From the NCBI GenBank assembly GCA_041687395.1, contig JAWLCA010000002.1:124001-188000 (forward strand): 64,000 bases of DNA, given 5' to 3'. A model generated the notes under the pieces. That model worked only from the letters and a program-made list of their open reading frames with translations, ran no database searches and had not been told where the DNA came from. This DNA is from JAWLCA01 sp041687395. Lineage in GTDB: Bacteria; Pseudomonadota; Alphaproteobacteria; Rhodobacterales; Rhodobacteraceae. Within the stretch, counting starts at the first letter, position 1, and each line of letters begins with the position of its first letter. Of this stretch, positions 53,160 to 62,049 are shown piece after piece. The translations under genes were made by a program, and so were the position numbers.

Positions 53160-54497
53160 CTAGAGAAGAACGTCGAAGTAGAGCGGGGTCTGGGTGACCA
53201 TGCCCTCGGTCTCGGGTGGGGCGTCTTCGTCGGATCGCAGCACGCATCCCTTGGTTTTGGTCTGCAGTTCCTTGACGAGCGAGTCCAGGGGAATGCGGGT
53301 CCAGCGCCGTCGCCGGGCGGTATCCTGATCGACCGGGATCATGGCGACCCGCAGGTCGGTCATTTGCATCAGGCCTTTTTCGCGAAGGGTTGCATTGTGG
53401 CTGCCGTGGTGGCCCACCTTGTAAAGGACGGTGCGTGCCAGAAGGTCCGGCCCCTTGCGCCCATCGGGCAGCGTCAGATCCTGCCACGACAGCCAGTTGC
53501 CGACCTGCGCATCGCCCGCAAAAAGAAGCACCTCTCCGTTGGCGAGTTCGATGGCCAGGACAAGGCTGGAGTTGTTCGTGTTCGCATCCAGCTTCAGGGC
53601 CAGTTCGGTCGCGCCCTCCAGCCACGCCATTTCGATGCGCCGCCACTCTTCGCCTGCTGCGTCCAGCCGCTCGCGGAAGAAGGGCATCGTCCGGGCGAGG
53701 GGCATGGGAATGCGCCAGCGCCGCACGAAGGGCACATCGGGATCGTCCGCGTTGAGGCATTTTGCCAGATCGGTCGGATCGACGCCATCGAGGGCGAAAT
53801 GAAAGGTCTCGGGGTTGGTTGAGGACGGTTGCGAGCGGAGCAGCAGCTTTTCGTCGCGGGGCGGGCCGAGGACATGGACGCGCGCCCCCGTGTCGGCGAG
53901 ATTCAGGGTGGCGCCAGGTTCCAGATAGCAAGGGCCCGCCTCCTTGGCCAACCCGCGCGCGGTTTTCATCGCCTCGCGCGTCGTGCGACCTGCTGCGCCA
54001 AAGAATGACAGGATCGCCGCCAGCGGTTCTGCCTCGGGCGCGCCGGCCAGTCCCAATTGCGCCTCGGCCAGCCCGAGCATTGTCAGGGCCTGATCGCGTG
54101 CCTTGTCCAGCTTCCGGGCCTGCGGGTCGTCGGGGTTTTCCGCCCAACTCATCCAGACCGCACCGAATTCGATCTTCTCGAATGCGTCGGTCGCCTGCAG
54201 AAACCCCGAAACGTGATCCCAGTGTTCGTGGGTGACCGCCAGAACGTCGACCTTGCCCCCGGTGGCGCGCGCGATGTCGTCTACACACTCCGTCATCCTG
54301 GTTTCGGCGTTCGGGGTCCCCAGCAAGATGCCGCAGTCGATCATGAGATGCGCCTCGGTCGCGTCGTGCTCGCGCGGGATGCTGACGAGGAAGCAGTCGC
54401 CGAAGAATCCCCGATACATCCGCACCCGTGCGCGGCGCGGCGGTGGCGGCAACGCGACGCGGGACTTTCGAGTGGTCTTCTTCTTGCCCTTGGCCAT
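53160..54497 (-). CDS. MBL-fold metallo-hydrolase coupled to a protease gene
   Basis: The 445-residue protein has a very basic N-terminus (Lys-Gly-Lys-Lys-Lys-Thr-Thr-Arg-Lys). The metallo-beta-lactamase motif His90-x-His92-x-Asp94-His95 (Thr-His-Glu-His-Trp-Asp-His) is intact. Later Asp (Phe-Ala-Gly-Asp-Ala) and His (Gly-His-His-Gly-Ser) residues complete a binuclear metal site, as in ComEC- or nuclease-like MBL proteins. About 100 residues of helical insert lie between these. It begins 3 nt after the stop of the dual-protease gene, so the two are one operon. Its substrate is unknown; nucleic acid or a small molecule are both possible. Confidence 0.85.
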   Translation of the reverse strand: MAKGKKKTTRKSRVALPPPPRRARVRMYRGFFGDCFLVSIPREHDATEAHLMIDCGILLGTPNAETRMTECVDDIARATGGKVDVLAVTHEHWDHVSGFLQATDAFEKIEFGAVWMSWAENPDDPQARKLDKARDQALTMLGLAEAQLGLAGAPEAEPLAAILSFFGAAGRTTREAMKTARGLAKEAGPCYLEPGATLNLADTGARVHVLGPPRDEKLLLRSQPSSTNPETFHFALDGVDPTDLAKCLNADDPDVPFVRRWRIPMPLARTMPFFRERLDAAGEEWRRIEMAWLEGATELALKLDANTNNSSLVLAIELANGEVLLFAGDAQVGNWLSWQDLTLPDGRKGPDLLARTVLYKVGHHGSHNATLREKGLMQMTDLRVAMIPVDQDTARRRRWTRIPLDSLVKELQTKTKGCVLRSDEDAPPETEGMVTQTPLYFDVLL

Positions 54498-54500
54498 GTC

Positions 54501-57500
54501 TCAGTCCCCATCCACGGGCATGCTGTGCAGCATCGCAAACGGTTCTCCCCGGCGCGGAGCGGCGTCGGTGTAGGTGGCGGCCAGCGATGTCTCACCCCGG
54601 TCCGCGACGAAGGCCAGTTGTTCGGCCACGCGGCGTTCGTTCGCTACCCGCTTGCGGATGCAGTAGCGGATCTCGGCGCGCTCGATATCGATCAGCAGCG
54701 TGCAGCCGCCGTCGTAGGCCTGGTTGGGGTGATCATCCGGCGTCCAGCGCTGGGTGATATTGACCACAAGGTCGGCCCGAACCTCGCCACTCTCGGTGAC
54801 GCGGCGGGCAGGGCGGACGGAATTCACGGTGAAGGGTTGCAGCGTGCCTGCCACTTTCCGCTCATTCCCGTTGCGGTCGGTTATGGTCATCGGCAAGGCC
54901 CCTGCGTCCCGGCGCAGCCCGAGGGCGGCAAGCATCGTGTCCGAAACGTTCTCTTCCTGACGCATCCAGCGCTGGAACTTGCGCACGTTCTCTTCGGTGC
55001 TGGCATAGGCGGCGGCGCGGTCCGCACTGCGCTTCCAGTCAAGAGACATGCGGCCCAGAACCTGGCCCAACCCTTTTGGCTGAATCCCCGGAGGATCCCA
55101 CATCAGGCTGGTCGGCGAGACATGGTCGATGCCTTCGATCGGAATGCCGCGGCAACGGAAGGCGGAGACGAACGCGGTGCGATAGGCCAGCGGGTCGTCC
55201 GGAACGACATCTGCGTCCGCGGTGATTAGTGCGCGCAGGTATTCACCAAAGGTGATGTCGATCGGCGGGCAATAGTCGAGCGCTCGGATGCAGATCCGCA
55301 GCACCTGGCTTGCGGCGACCGAGGCTTCCTTCGTCAGGCGGCGCACCAGGTCATGGGGAATTTCTCCTGCCGGCAGGACACCCGTCCCGCCGGTTGCTAG
55401 GCGGATCAGATCTGCGCTGCGCCGGCGATAGATCTGCAGGAATGCGTCAAAGACAGCCGAAACCAGAACCGCGCCGCGGGCATGCGGTCCGCGCGCGTCG
55501 GGATAGTCGCTCAAGGCCGGCTTGCGCGGCTTCCATACCTTCTCGCCGTCCTGATCGTGGTAGTCGCCAAGAAAATTGCGCAGCGCCCCGTGGCCGCCAA
55601 GGGCTGCCCCGAACTGCTGGGCAAGTTCTCCCAAAGCACTTTGCTGGGCCAGATCGCCTCGGGTCCGCGCGATCTCGGACTGAAGCGCTTCCGGAATCGA
55701 GAAATGCTGGAACAGCGCGACGATGTCGGCAAACGCCTCGTGGAAGGCAAGCACGTCCGTGTTCGTGGGAATGCGGAACCGACGGTGCAGGCCATCGAGC
55801 AGCGCATGCGTCGTCTCATGGGCGATGACGTCATGTGACAGGCAGGTGAAGACCAGCGCGCGCGGTGGCAGGTGCACCGGACCATCCTCGCCCGATCGGA
55901 AGTAGCCGAACAGAAGCGCCTTTCGGTCGGGGCTGTAATAGGCGTTCGCTGCCCGAAGCGCGTGCGGGTGGATGCGCAGGCGTGGCACGAAGCTCTCGCT
56001 GGTCCGGTCGGCGGTGTCCTGTCCCTCGCGTGTGGACCACAGCGCGACACGGCCAAGCGCTGATTCAAAGGCGTCGATGGTGCGCATGGCCACCGCATAG
56101 ACCATCTGCTGGTGAAACCGCGGATCGGCTTCGGACGGCGGAAGCCCGTCACGCCCTAGGATCTCGGGTGCGTCCAGATCGACCGGCGCATAGGCGCAAT
56201 CGCTGGCCGGATCGATGTCGATCACCTCCAGATACCGGCCGACCGGGCCGGGTTTCAGCGGCTCCCAGGGGATCTCGAGCGTCACCTCGTTCAGGGTGAG
56301 CGTCTCCAGCTTGGCGGACATGGCAGGGTCGAAGGCAAAGACCTTGATGCGCCGCTTTGCAGGTTTGGCGAGGTCCGGCGCCATGGCATGAACCAGTTCG
56401 CTTTGCCGCAACTCATCCTCGCCCGGAAGCGTTCTGGCATGGGATGTGTCGGCTGATGCGGGCAGCACGCTTCGGCCGGAAACCGCAGCCAAGGTGTCCC
56501 GCAGCGCCTTCGACGCGCCGGGCTGATCGGCCAGCGCCTCGGCCAGACGGCGCAATTCTGTCGGATCCTGCGGCGGCTCATCCGGCCCATTGGGGAGAAG
56601 CGCCTCGATCTCTGCAGATTGTGACAGTTGCAGCGCTTCCAGTTCCAGCATCTGCAGCCTTTTCGCGTCCTGCTCGCGCATGCCAAGGCCGGTCATCAGG
56701 CGCAGAGCCGCGAACGATGCGGAGTCGGGCGGGGTTCTGGTCAGGTGCGCAGCCTTGCGCGGCGCGGTCCCCAGCGCTGCTGCAGATTGCAGCCGCCCGC
56801 GTCCCAGTCGGCTGGCATCGCCCATGGTGCCTTTGGGATCGGTCAACAATGCGCTGTCAAAGAGCGCCCGCCGCACGGCTTCGGTCTTCTGCCAGCCGTG
56901 GGCATAGCCCTCCCACGCAGCGCGGTACTTCGCGATCCACAACGCCGCCGCGGCGGCGACCTGAGGCGTCGCGGCCGAGGTGCCAGCGCCGTTGCAGTCG
57001 ATCACTGACGGGCATCCCATACGCGCCCAGGGAACATTCGGCGTGCAGGCAGCGATGGTGGTGCCCATCTTCTGCCCCGGCCCGTAGTTCCCGGCCATGC
57101 GGCTGATCCCAAGATCGGTGTAGGGGCGGAAATCCGCCATCACGCCCGCCGCCGCCGTCACGCGGTTGAAGCGGGCCGGGTAGACGATCAGCCGTGTAGG
57201 CAGATTGCCAAAGTTGTTGCCGGCCGCGGTGACCAGGGTCACGCCGGCCTCGTACAGCGCGTTCACCGCCTCGGCCCAGGCCTGGGAGGCAAGGCCCCCC
57301 ATGCTCATCGTGACGACGTGGACGAAGGTCGACGGATCGCGGCACAGCTGGTGAATGTAGTCAAAGGCCCGCGCGATCGCGGAACTGCGCATCAGCACCA
57401 CGGAATCCGCCACTCGGATCGGGACGACGGACACGCCCGGTGCGCAGCCCATCCCCGCTCCGGCCAGGATCGAAAGCGTGCCGGTGCCATGGCCTGCGTT

Positions 57501-58103
57501 CTGGATCAGGCCGCTGCTGCGGTCGACCGCCGAATTCGCCGGGCCGCCATCGACGAAGCTGCGCGCGAGATGAGTCTCGAGGAATTTTGGAAGCGTTGAA
57601 TGGTCTGGATCGTATCCGGTGTCGACATGCGCCACGCGCACGTCCATGCGGCGATCGCGGTTGGGGATGGAGGCGAACTGGCTGAAATTCGTCTGCTCGT
57701 GCCAGCGTGGCCAGCGGTCATCGCCCTGCGCGACTTGCGGGAATCGCGGATCCTGCGCCTCCGGGGCAGCGCATCCGGCCGCCAGTCGCCGCACCGTCTG
57801 GTGCGGTGGCTCGGCCACCCAACGCTGCACGATATCCGGCTCCGCAAATTCGACCGACGGCGCGCCGTCGAACCCCAGCCCATCGGTCAGGAGATCATGG
57901 CATAAATCCCAAGGCAAGGTTTCCTGATCGGTTTCCAGCACCTGCCAGCGCGGTGTCTCGGCCGCGCCCAGTGCCGCGTCGCGTTCGATGCTGTCGAAGA
58001 GCGGCCTGACCGTGGCCCGCGGGGCGCCACGGCCGCTGCCCATCCGGAACGTCTCGGACAGGGCACCCGCCTTGATCATTATGCGCGTCTGGCCGTCCGA
58101 CAT
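54501..58103 (-). CDS. Large protein with subtilisin and gluzincin protease sites
   Basis: The 1200-residue protein contains an intact subtilisin-type (S8) triad: Asp161 (His-Val-Asp-Thr-Gly-Tyr), His205 (Gly-His-Gly-Thr-Gly) and Ser376 (Gly-Thr-Ser-Ala-Ala-Thr-Pro). The oxyanion Asn is at about 296. Further on lies a zinc peptidase signature, His762-Glu-Thr-Thr-His766 with Glu789 (His-Glu-Ala-Phe-Ala-Asp), of the thermolysin-like gluzincin class. The region after residue 980 is not recognised. No signal peptide is seen, so it may be cytoplasmic, which is unusual for subtilisins. A coupled MBL-fold gene follows after 3 nt. Confidence 0.88.
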   Translation of the reverse strand: MSDGQTRIMIKAGALSETFRMGSGRGAPRATVRPLFDSIERDAALGAAETPRWQVLETDQETLPWDLCHDLLTDGLGFDGAPSVEFAEPDIVQRWVAEPPHQTVRRLAAGCAAPEAQDPRFPQVAQGDDRWPRWHEQTNFSQFASIPNRDRRMDVRVAHVDTGYDPDHSTLPKFLETHLARSFVDGGPANSAVDRSSGLIQNAGHGTGTLSILAGAGMGCAPGVSVVPIRVADSVVLMRSSAIARAFDYIHQLCRDPSTFVHVVTMSMGGLASQAWAEAVNALYEAGVTLVTAAGNNFGNLPTRLIVYPARFNRVTAAAGVMADFRPYTDLGISRMAGNYGPGQKMGTTIAACTPNVPWARMGCPSVIDCNGAGTSAATPQVAAAAALWIAKYRAAWEGYAHGWQKTEAVRRALFDSALLTDPKGTMGDASRLGRGRLQSAAALGTAPRKAAHLTRTPPDSASFAALRLMTGLGMREQDAKRLQMLELEALQLSQSAEIEALLPNGPDEPPQDPTELRRLAEALADQPGASKALRDTLAAVSGRSVLPASADTSHARTLPGEDELRQSELVHAMAPDLAKPAKRRIKVFAFDPAMSAKLETLTLNEVTLEIPWEPLKPGPVGRYLEVIDIDPASDCAYAPVDLDAPEILGRDGLPPSEADPRFHQQMVYAVAMRTIDAFESALGRVALWSTREGQDTADRTSESFVPRLRIHPHALRAANAYYSPDRKALLFGYFRSGEDGPVHLPPRALVFTCLSHDVIAHETTHALLDGLHRRFRIPTNTDVLAFHEAFADIVALFQHFSIPEALQSEIARTRGDLAQQSALGELAQQFGAALGGHGALRNFLGDYHDQDGEKVWKPRKPALSDYPDARGPHARGAVLVSAVFDAFLQIYRRRSADLIRLATGGTGVLPAGEIPHDLVRRLTKEASVAASQVLRICIRALDYCPPIDITFGEYLRALITADADVVPDDPLAYRTAFVSAFRCRGIPIEGIDHVSPTSLMWDPPGIQPKGLGQVLGRMSLDWKRSADRAAAYASTEENVRKFQRWMRQEENVSDTMLAALGLRRDAGALPMTITDRNGNERKVAGTLQPFTVNSVRPARRVTESGEVRADLVVNITQRWTPDDHPNQAYDGGCTLLIDIERAEIRYCIRKRVANERRVAEQLAFVADRGETSLAATYTDAAPRRGEPFAMLHSMPVDGD

Positions 58104-58216
58104 TCTGCCTGACCCCTCTGACCGGCGCGGGTTCGCCCCGCGTCAGCTGAGGGTCTCAAGGGACGGGCGCCAAGTCAAAGAAATTCCGTGACCGCGCCGA
58201 TGGTTGTGCCATCCGT

Positions 58217-58247
58217 GGAAAAACAAAAAGGGGCGGTTGACCGCCCC
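58217..58247 (-). terminator. Rho-independent terminator of cspA
   Basis: On the minus strand GGGGCGG-TCAA-CCGCCCC forms a perfect 7-bp stem, followed by TTTTTGTTTTT. It lies 38 nt behind the cspA stop. Confidence 0.9.
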
Positions 58248-58262
58248 TTCCACTCTCATCGT

Positions 58263-58283
58263 CCTTTCGCCCGTGGCGAAAGG
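58263..58283 (-). other. Second hairpin directly behind the cspA stop
   Basis: A perfect 9-bp inverted repeat, CCTTTCGCC-3 nt-GGCGAAAGG, begins 1 nt after the cspA stop codon and ends before the terminator. It lacks a U-tract, so it is more likely an mRNA-stabilising or processing hairpin than a terminator. Confidence 0.6.
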
Positions 58284-58284
58284 A

Positions 58285-58491
58285 TCAGTCCAGCGCCAGG
58301 TTCGTGGCCGACTCGCGGCCGTCACGGCCGGTTTCCAGATCGAATGTCACCTTCTGACCGTCGTCGAGGCTGCGCAGCCCGGCGCGCTCAAGCGCGGTGA
58401 TGTGCACGAACACATCCTTCGAGCTGCCTTCCGGCTGGATGAAGCCGAAGCCTTTGGTGGCGTTGAACCATTTCACGGTGCCTTTGGCCAT
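58285..58491 (-). CDS. cspA: Cold shock protein (CspA family)
   Basis: The 68-residue single cold-shock domain binds single-stranded RNA and acts as an RNA chaperone. RNP1 (Lys-Gly-Phe-Gly-Phe-Ile) and RNP2 (Val-Phe-Val-His-Ile) are present, with the usual N-terminal Gly-Thr-Val-Lys-Trp-Phe-Asn. AGAAGGAGA lies 7 nt before the ATG. The 5' region of about 190 nt before the next gene could hold a thermoregulatory leader. Two hairpins follow the stop. Confidence 0.97.
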   Translation of the reverse strand: MAKGTVKWFNATKGFGFIQPEGSSKDVFVHITALERAGLRSLDDGQKVTFDLETGRDGRESATNLALD

Positions 58492-58680
58492 CGTGATGTC
58501 TCCTTCTAAACAATCTGCCCGCGGTATTGCGGCAGGTCGGCCCCGATAGTCACTGAAGCGTCAGACTGCGGCCGGTTAGGGAGACAGAAGATCGTCAGAG
58601 AGTAGCGTCGCATCGCCGATATGGCAGCGTGCGGTGCGAATTGCAACCGATTTCCCCGTGGCGCCGTCGTGGCGCCCGCG

Positions 58681-59106
58681 TCAGTTCACCGTGATGGTCA
58701 CCACGTCGGACATGATCGGCGGGTCGTGCGGGACGTGGAAATGATCGCCCAGAAGCAGCATCAGGGTGTGGGTTCCCGAGGGCAGATCCAGTGTCGCTTC
58801 GGTTTGGCCGGCACCGAAGTGGCGATGGCGATCATCGGCGGGAAGCGGGGCATCCAGGGCGATCTCGTCCGGGGCGACGTTGATCAGAAGGTGGTGGTGG
58901 CCGGTGTTGTCATGCTCGACCCCAGCGGGCGCCACGCCCATACCCTGCAGGCCGAAGCGCACGGTCACGGGATTGCTGACGGTCGCGCCGTCTTCCGGGC
59001 TGATGATATAGACCGCAGCGCCCTCGGGCGCGGCTGTCCGATCCTGAGCGAACGCGGGAATGGCGGTGGCAACGGCCAGCATCGCGGCTGCGGCAAAGCG
59101 GATCAT
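58681..59106 (-). CDS. DUF4399 domain protein, exported
   Basis: The protein has 141 residues with a signal peptide (residues 1-20, ending Ala-Phe-Ala-Gln) and a beta-rich DUF4399 domain. Typical segments are Gly-Met-Gly-Val-Ala-Pro-Ala-Gly, Gly-His-His-His-Leu-Leu and the C-terminal Pro-His-Asp-Pro-Pro-Ile-Met-Ser. Clusters of histidines suggest metal binding in the periplasm, though the function is not established. The ATG at 59106 has GGGAGGA 4 nt before it; a longer in-frame start at 59187 is less likely. Confidence 0.88.
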   Translation of the reverse strand: MIRFAAAAMLAVATAIPAFAQDRTAAPEGAAVYIISPEDGATVSNPVTVRFGLQGMGVAPAGVEHDNTGHHHLLINVAPDEIALDAPLPADDRHRHFGAGQTEATLDLPSGTHTLMLLLGDHFHVPHDPPIMSDVVTITVN

Positions 59107-59168
59107 TCGGTCCTCCCTTGTTTCCGACGGGGTTCTCCCGTCGTGCAAAGGATAACACGAATTGCCGA

Positions 59169-60539
59169 TCAGACGACTCTGCCCCACAGATCGTACTCGC
59201 CGGCCTCGTCCACTTCGACCGTCACGATGTCTCCGGGCGACAGGGCGTCGAAGTCGTCGTCGATGAACAGGTTGCCGTCGATCTCGGGTGCATCGGCCAT
59301 GGTGCGGCAGGTCGCGCCCTCGTCGTCCACCTCATCCACGATCACCGGCAGGCGCTTGCCGACCTTCGCGGTCAGCTTCGCCGCGCTGATCGCCTGAGAG
59401 GTCTGCATGAAACGGTCCCACCGCTCCTGCTTCACCTGTTCCGGCACATGGTCGGGCAGGGCGTTCGACCGGGCGCCAGCGACGTTCTCGTACTTGAAGC
59501 AGCCGACGCGATCGAGCTGTGCCTCGACCAGCCAGTCCAGCAGGGTCTGGAATTCATCTTCCGTCTCACCGGGGTAGCCCACGATGAAGGTGGAACGGAG
59601 CGTGATTTCGGGGCAGATCCGCCGCCAGGCCGCGATTTCGTCCAGCGTCTTTGCGGCGGCGGCGGGGCGAGCCATCCGGCGCAGGGTGTCGGGGTGGGCG
59701 TGCTGGAACGGAATGTCGAGGTAGGGCAGCACCAGCCCGTCTGCCATAAGCGGGATCAGGTCGCGCACATGCGGGTAGGGGTAGACATAATGCAGCCTTA
59801 CCCAGGCGCCGAGGCTGCCCAGATCGCGCGCCAGATCGGTGATGTGGGCGCGCTGGCCGCGGTCGGTGGCGTGCTTCAGGTCGACCCCGTAGGCGCTGGT
59901 GTCCTGGCTGATGACCAGCAACTCCTTCACGCCGGCGTTCACCAGCCTCTCGGCCTCGCGCAGCACGGCGTGGGCGGGGCGGCTGACCAGGCGCCCGCGC
60001 ATGTCGGGGATGATGCAGAAGCGGCACTTGTGGTTACAGCCTTCCGAGATCTTCAGGTAGCTGTAGTGGCGGGGCGTCAGCGACACGCCGGTCGCGGGAA
60101 GAAGGTCGATGAACGGATCGGGGCTGGGGGGCACGGCGACATGGACGGCGTCCAGCACCTGTTCATACTGGTGCGGGCCGGTAACGGCCAGAACCTTGGG
60201 GTGCGCGCCGGTGATGTAATCGGGTTCGGCCCCCAGGCAGCCGGTGACGATCACCCGGCCGTTTTCGCGGAGCGCCTCGCCGATGGCGTCAAGGCTCTCG
60301 GCCTTGGCCGAATCCAGGAAGCCGCAGGTGTTCACGATGACCGCATCGGCGCCCTGATAGTCGGGGCTGATGGCGTAGCCTTCGGCGCGCAGGCGGGTCA
60401 GGATGCGCTCGCTGTCGACCAGCGCCTTGGGGCAGCCGAGGGAGACCATGCCGATGGTCGGCTGACCGGGGCGCGGCGCCTCGGCGAAGCGGGGGGCGGG
60501 GGCGAGGTCGGGGCGCAGGTTGGGCGGGTTCGTCGTCAT
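59169..60539 (-). CDS. rimO: Ribosomal protein S12 methylthiotransferase
   Basis: The 456-residue radical-SAM enzyme adds a methylthio group to an Asp of ribosomal protein S12. The N-terminal UPF0004 domain holds cluster cysteines in Leu-Gly-Cys-Pro-Lys and Asn-Thr-Cys-Gly-Phe. The radical-SAM motif is Gly-Cys-Asn-His-Lys-Cys-Arg-Phe-Cys, and a C-terminal TRAM domain follows. The ATG at 60539 (Met-Thr-Thr-Asn-Pro-Pro) removes a 16-residue upstream extension that lacks similarity. It is divergent from the next gene, with a repeat element between. Confidence 0.95.
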   Translation of the reverse strand: MTTNPPNLRPDLAPAPRFAEAPRPGQPTIGMVSLGCPKALVDSERILTRLRAEGYAISPDYQGADAVIVNTCGFLDSAKAESLDAIGEALRENGRVIVTGCLGAEPDYITGAHPKVLAVTGPHQYEQVLDAVHVAVPPSPDPFIDLLPATGVSLTPRHYSYLKISEGCNHKCRFCIIPDMRGRLVSRPAHAVLREAERLVNAGVKELLVISQDTSAYGVDLKHATDRGQRAHITDLARDLGSLGAWVRLHYVYPYPHVRDLIPLMADGLVLPYLDIPFQHAHPDTLRRMARPAAAAKTLDEIAAWRRICPEITLRSTFIVGYPGETEDEFQTLLDWLVEAQLDRVGCFKYENVAGARSNALPDHVPEQVKQERWDRFMQTSQAISAAKLTAKVGKRLPVIVDEVDDEGATCRTMADAPEIDGNLFIDDDFDALSPGDIVTVEVDEAGEYDLWGRVV

Positions 60540-60625
60540 CGCGGCGATATAGGGCGTCGGGGCCTGCGGGGGAAGGGGCCTTCGCACGGGCGAGCAGGAG
60601 GGTTTCGGGCCGGTTTCGGAGCGGT

Positions 60626-60687
60626 GTGCACGCGTGCACGAAGTCGCAAGTCATTGAACAGAGGGTATTTCCATTTTTCCGTTTACC
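60626..60687 (+). repeat. ACGCGT-centred intergenic element, copy 2
   Basis: The palindrome GTGCACGCGTGCAC is followed, 16 nt after ACGCGT, by CATTGA (60652-60657), and 24 nt later by TTTACC (60682-60687). It lies between the divergent rimO and endonuclease/phosphatase genes. A second short palindrome, GCGTGCACGC, follows at 60700-60709. Confidence 0.7.
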
Positions 60688-60797
60688 AAATTTAAACCTG
60701 CGTGCACGCTTTGCAGGCCGGCGCGGGTGGGGCCAAGGGAACCGCCGGCACGTCCGCCGGGTTGCCTTGGCATGAACTGCGCGCAGGAGGGGACGGG

Positions 60798-61886
60798 GTG
60801 ATCGAGGGGGCGATCTGGGTGGCGGTGGCGCTGATGGTCGTGCTGACGGTGCTGCCCATGAGCCGTGTGGCGCATGGCGCGGTACGGGCGGCTGGGTTTG
60901 CGCGGCAGCAGGTGATCGTGGTGTCGCTGGCGCTGGTGGTGCTGGTCGTTCTTGTGTTCCGCGACGGGCCGCTGTTTCTGGCGCTGGGCCTTCTGGCGGC
61001 CGTGCTTGTGGTGCAACTGGGCTATATCGGACGCTTCTTTCCCACCGGGCGGGTGCAGACGCTGCGGGCGGAGCCGCCACTGTCGCAGGATCGGACCCGG
61101 CAACTGCGGCTGCTGACCGCGAACGTGCGCCAGTCCAACCGGGATTTCGCCCGCACCGTCGCCCTGATCGAGGGCGAGGCGCCGGATGTTGCGATTCTGC
61201 TGGAGACGGATCAGGCGTGGATCGACGGGCTGGCGCCGCTGCAGGCGACCTATCCACATCGGCAGGTCTGGCCGCAGGACAACGGCTACGGCATCGCCGT
61301 CCTGTCGCGGCTGCCGCTGGAAGATCCGGAGTGGCGGGAACTGGTGGTCAGGAACGTGCCTTCGGTCAAGCTGCGGCTGCAGCTGGGCGGAGACGACATC
61401 CGGCTTTACGTCGTGCACCCCGAGCCACCCGTTCCCCATCACGGGACCGAGGGCCGGGATGCCGAGATCGGGCTGGTGGGGGTGGAGGCGGAGAAGGACC
61501 CGCTGCCCACCATTGTGGCGGGCGATCTGAACGACGTGGCCTGGTCGCACACCACGCGGCGGTTCCAGCGGTTGTCGGGCCTGCTCGATCCCCGCGTGGG
61601 GCGGGGGTTCTACAACACCTTTCACGCTCAGGTGCCGATCTGGCGCTGGCCGCTGGATCACCTGTTTCACGACCCCCGGTTCCGGCTCGTCTCGATGCGG
61701 CGGCTGCCGGACATCGGGTCCGATCACTTCCCGATGCTGTTCTGCCTCGCGCTGGCGCCTTTGGAAGACGCGGGCGAGGAGCCGGAGGAGGCGAACGGGC
61801 AGGACCGCCGCGAAATCCGCGAAATGGCCGCCGAGGAGCGGGCGAGCGACCGCGAGCCGATCGGCAGCGAGTGGGAGAAGGAATAG
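60798..61886 (+). CDS. Membrane-anchored endonuclease/exonuclease/phosphatase-family protein
   Basis: The protein has 362 residues from a GTG preceded by GGAGGGG. Three hydrophobic helices (about residues 2-80) are followed by an EEP-fold domain. Its Asn (Leu-Thr-Ala-Asn-Val), Glu (Leu-Leu-Glu-Thr-Asp), Gly-Asp-Leu-Asn-Asp and terminal Ser-Asp-His-Phe-Pro are the Mg2+-dependent active-site residues. The catalytic domain probably faces the periplasm. The acidic C-terminal tail is low complexity. The substrate could be a lipid phosphate or a nucleic acid. Confidence 0.87.
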   Translation: MIEGAIWVAVALMVVLTVLPMSRVAHGAVRAAGFARQQVIVVSLALVVLVVLVFRDGPLFLALGLLAAVLVVQLGYIGRFFPTGRVQTLRAEPPLSQDRTRQLRLLTANVRQSNRDFARTVALIEGEAPDVAILLETDQAWIDGLAPLQATYPHRQVWPQDNGYGIAVLSRLPLEDPEWRELVVRNVPSVKLRLQLGGDDIRLYVVHPEPPVPHHGTEGRDAEIGLVGVEAEKDPLPTIVAGDLNDVAWSHTTRRFQRLSGLLDPRVGRGFYNTFHAQVPIWRWPLDHLFHDPRFRLVSMRRLPDIGSDHFPMLFCLALAPLEDAGEEPEEANGQDRREIREMAAEERASDREPIGSEWEKE

Positions 61887-61900
61887 GGGCAGGGCGGCCC

Positions 61901-61964
61901 CTGCTCACGCGTGAGCAGAATCGCAAGGCATTGAAATACCGGCATTTCGGTTTTTTCATTAACC
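61901..61964 (+). repeat. ACGCGT-centred intergenic element, copy 3
   Basis: The perfect 18-bp palindrome CTGCTCACGCGTGAGCAG is followed, 16 nt after ACGCGT, by CATTGA (61929-61934) and, 24 nt later, TTAACC (61959-61964). A TTTTTT run is in between. It begins 14 nt after the upstream gene stop, as copy 1 does behind eda. Confidence 0.7.
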
Positions 61965-62049
61965 GGATCGAAAGGAGAGCACGCGGCGCTTTCCCCCGTG
62001 AGGTGCCGCCTTGCTGGACAGTTTCGGGGCGTTGTTGTAAGCGCCGGGC

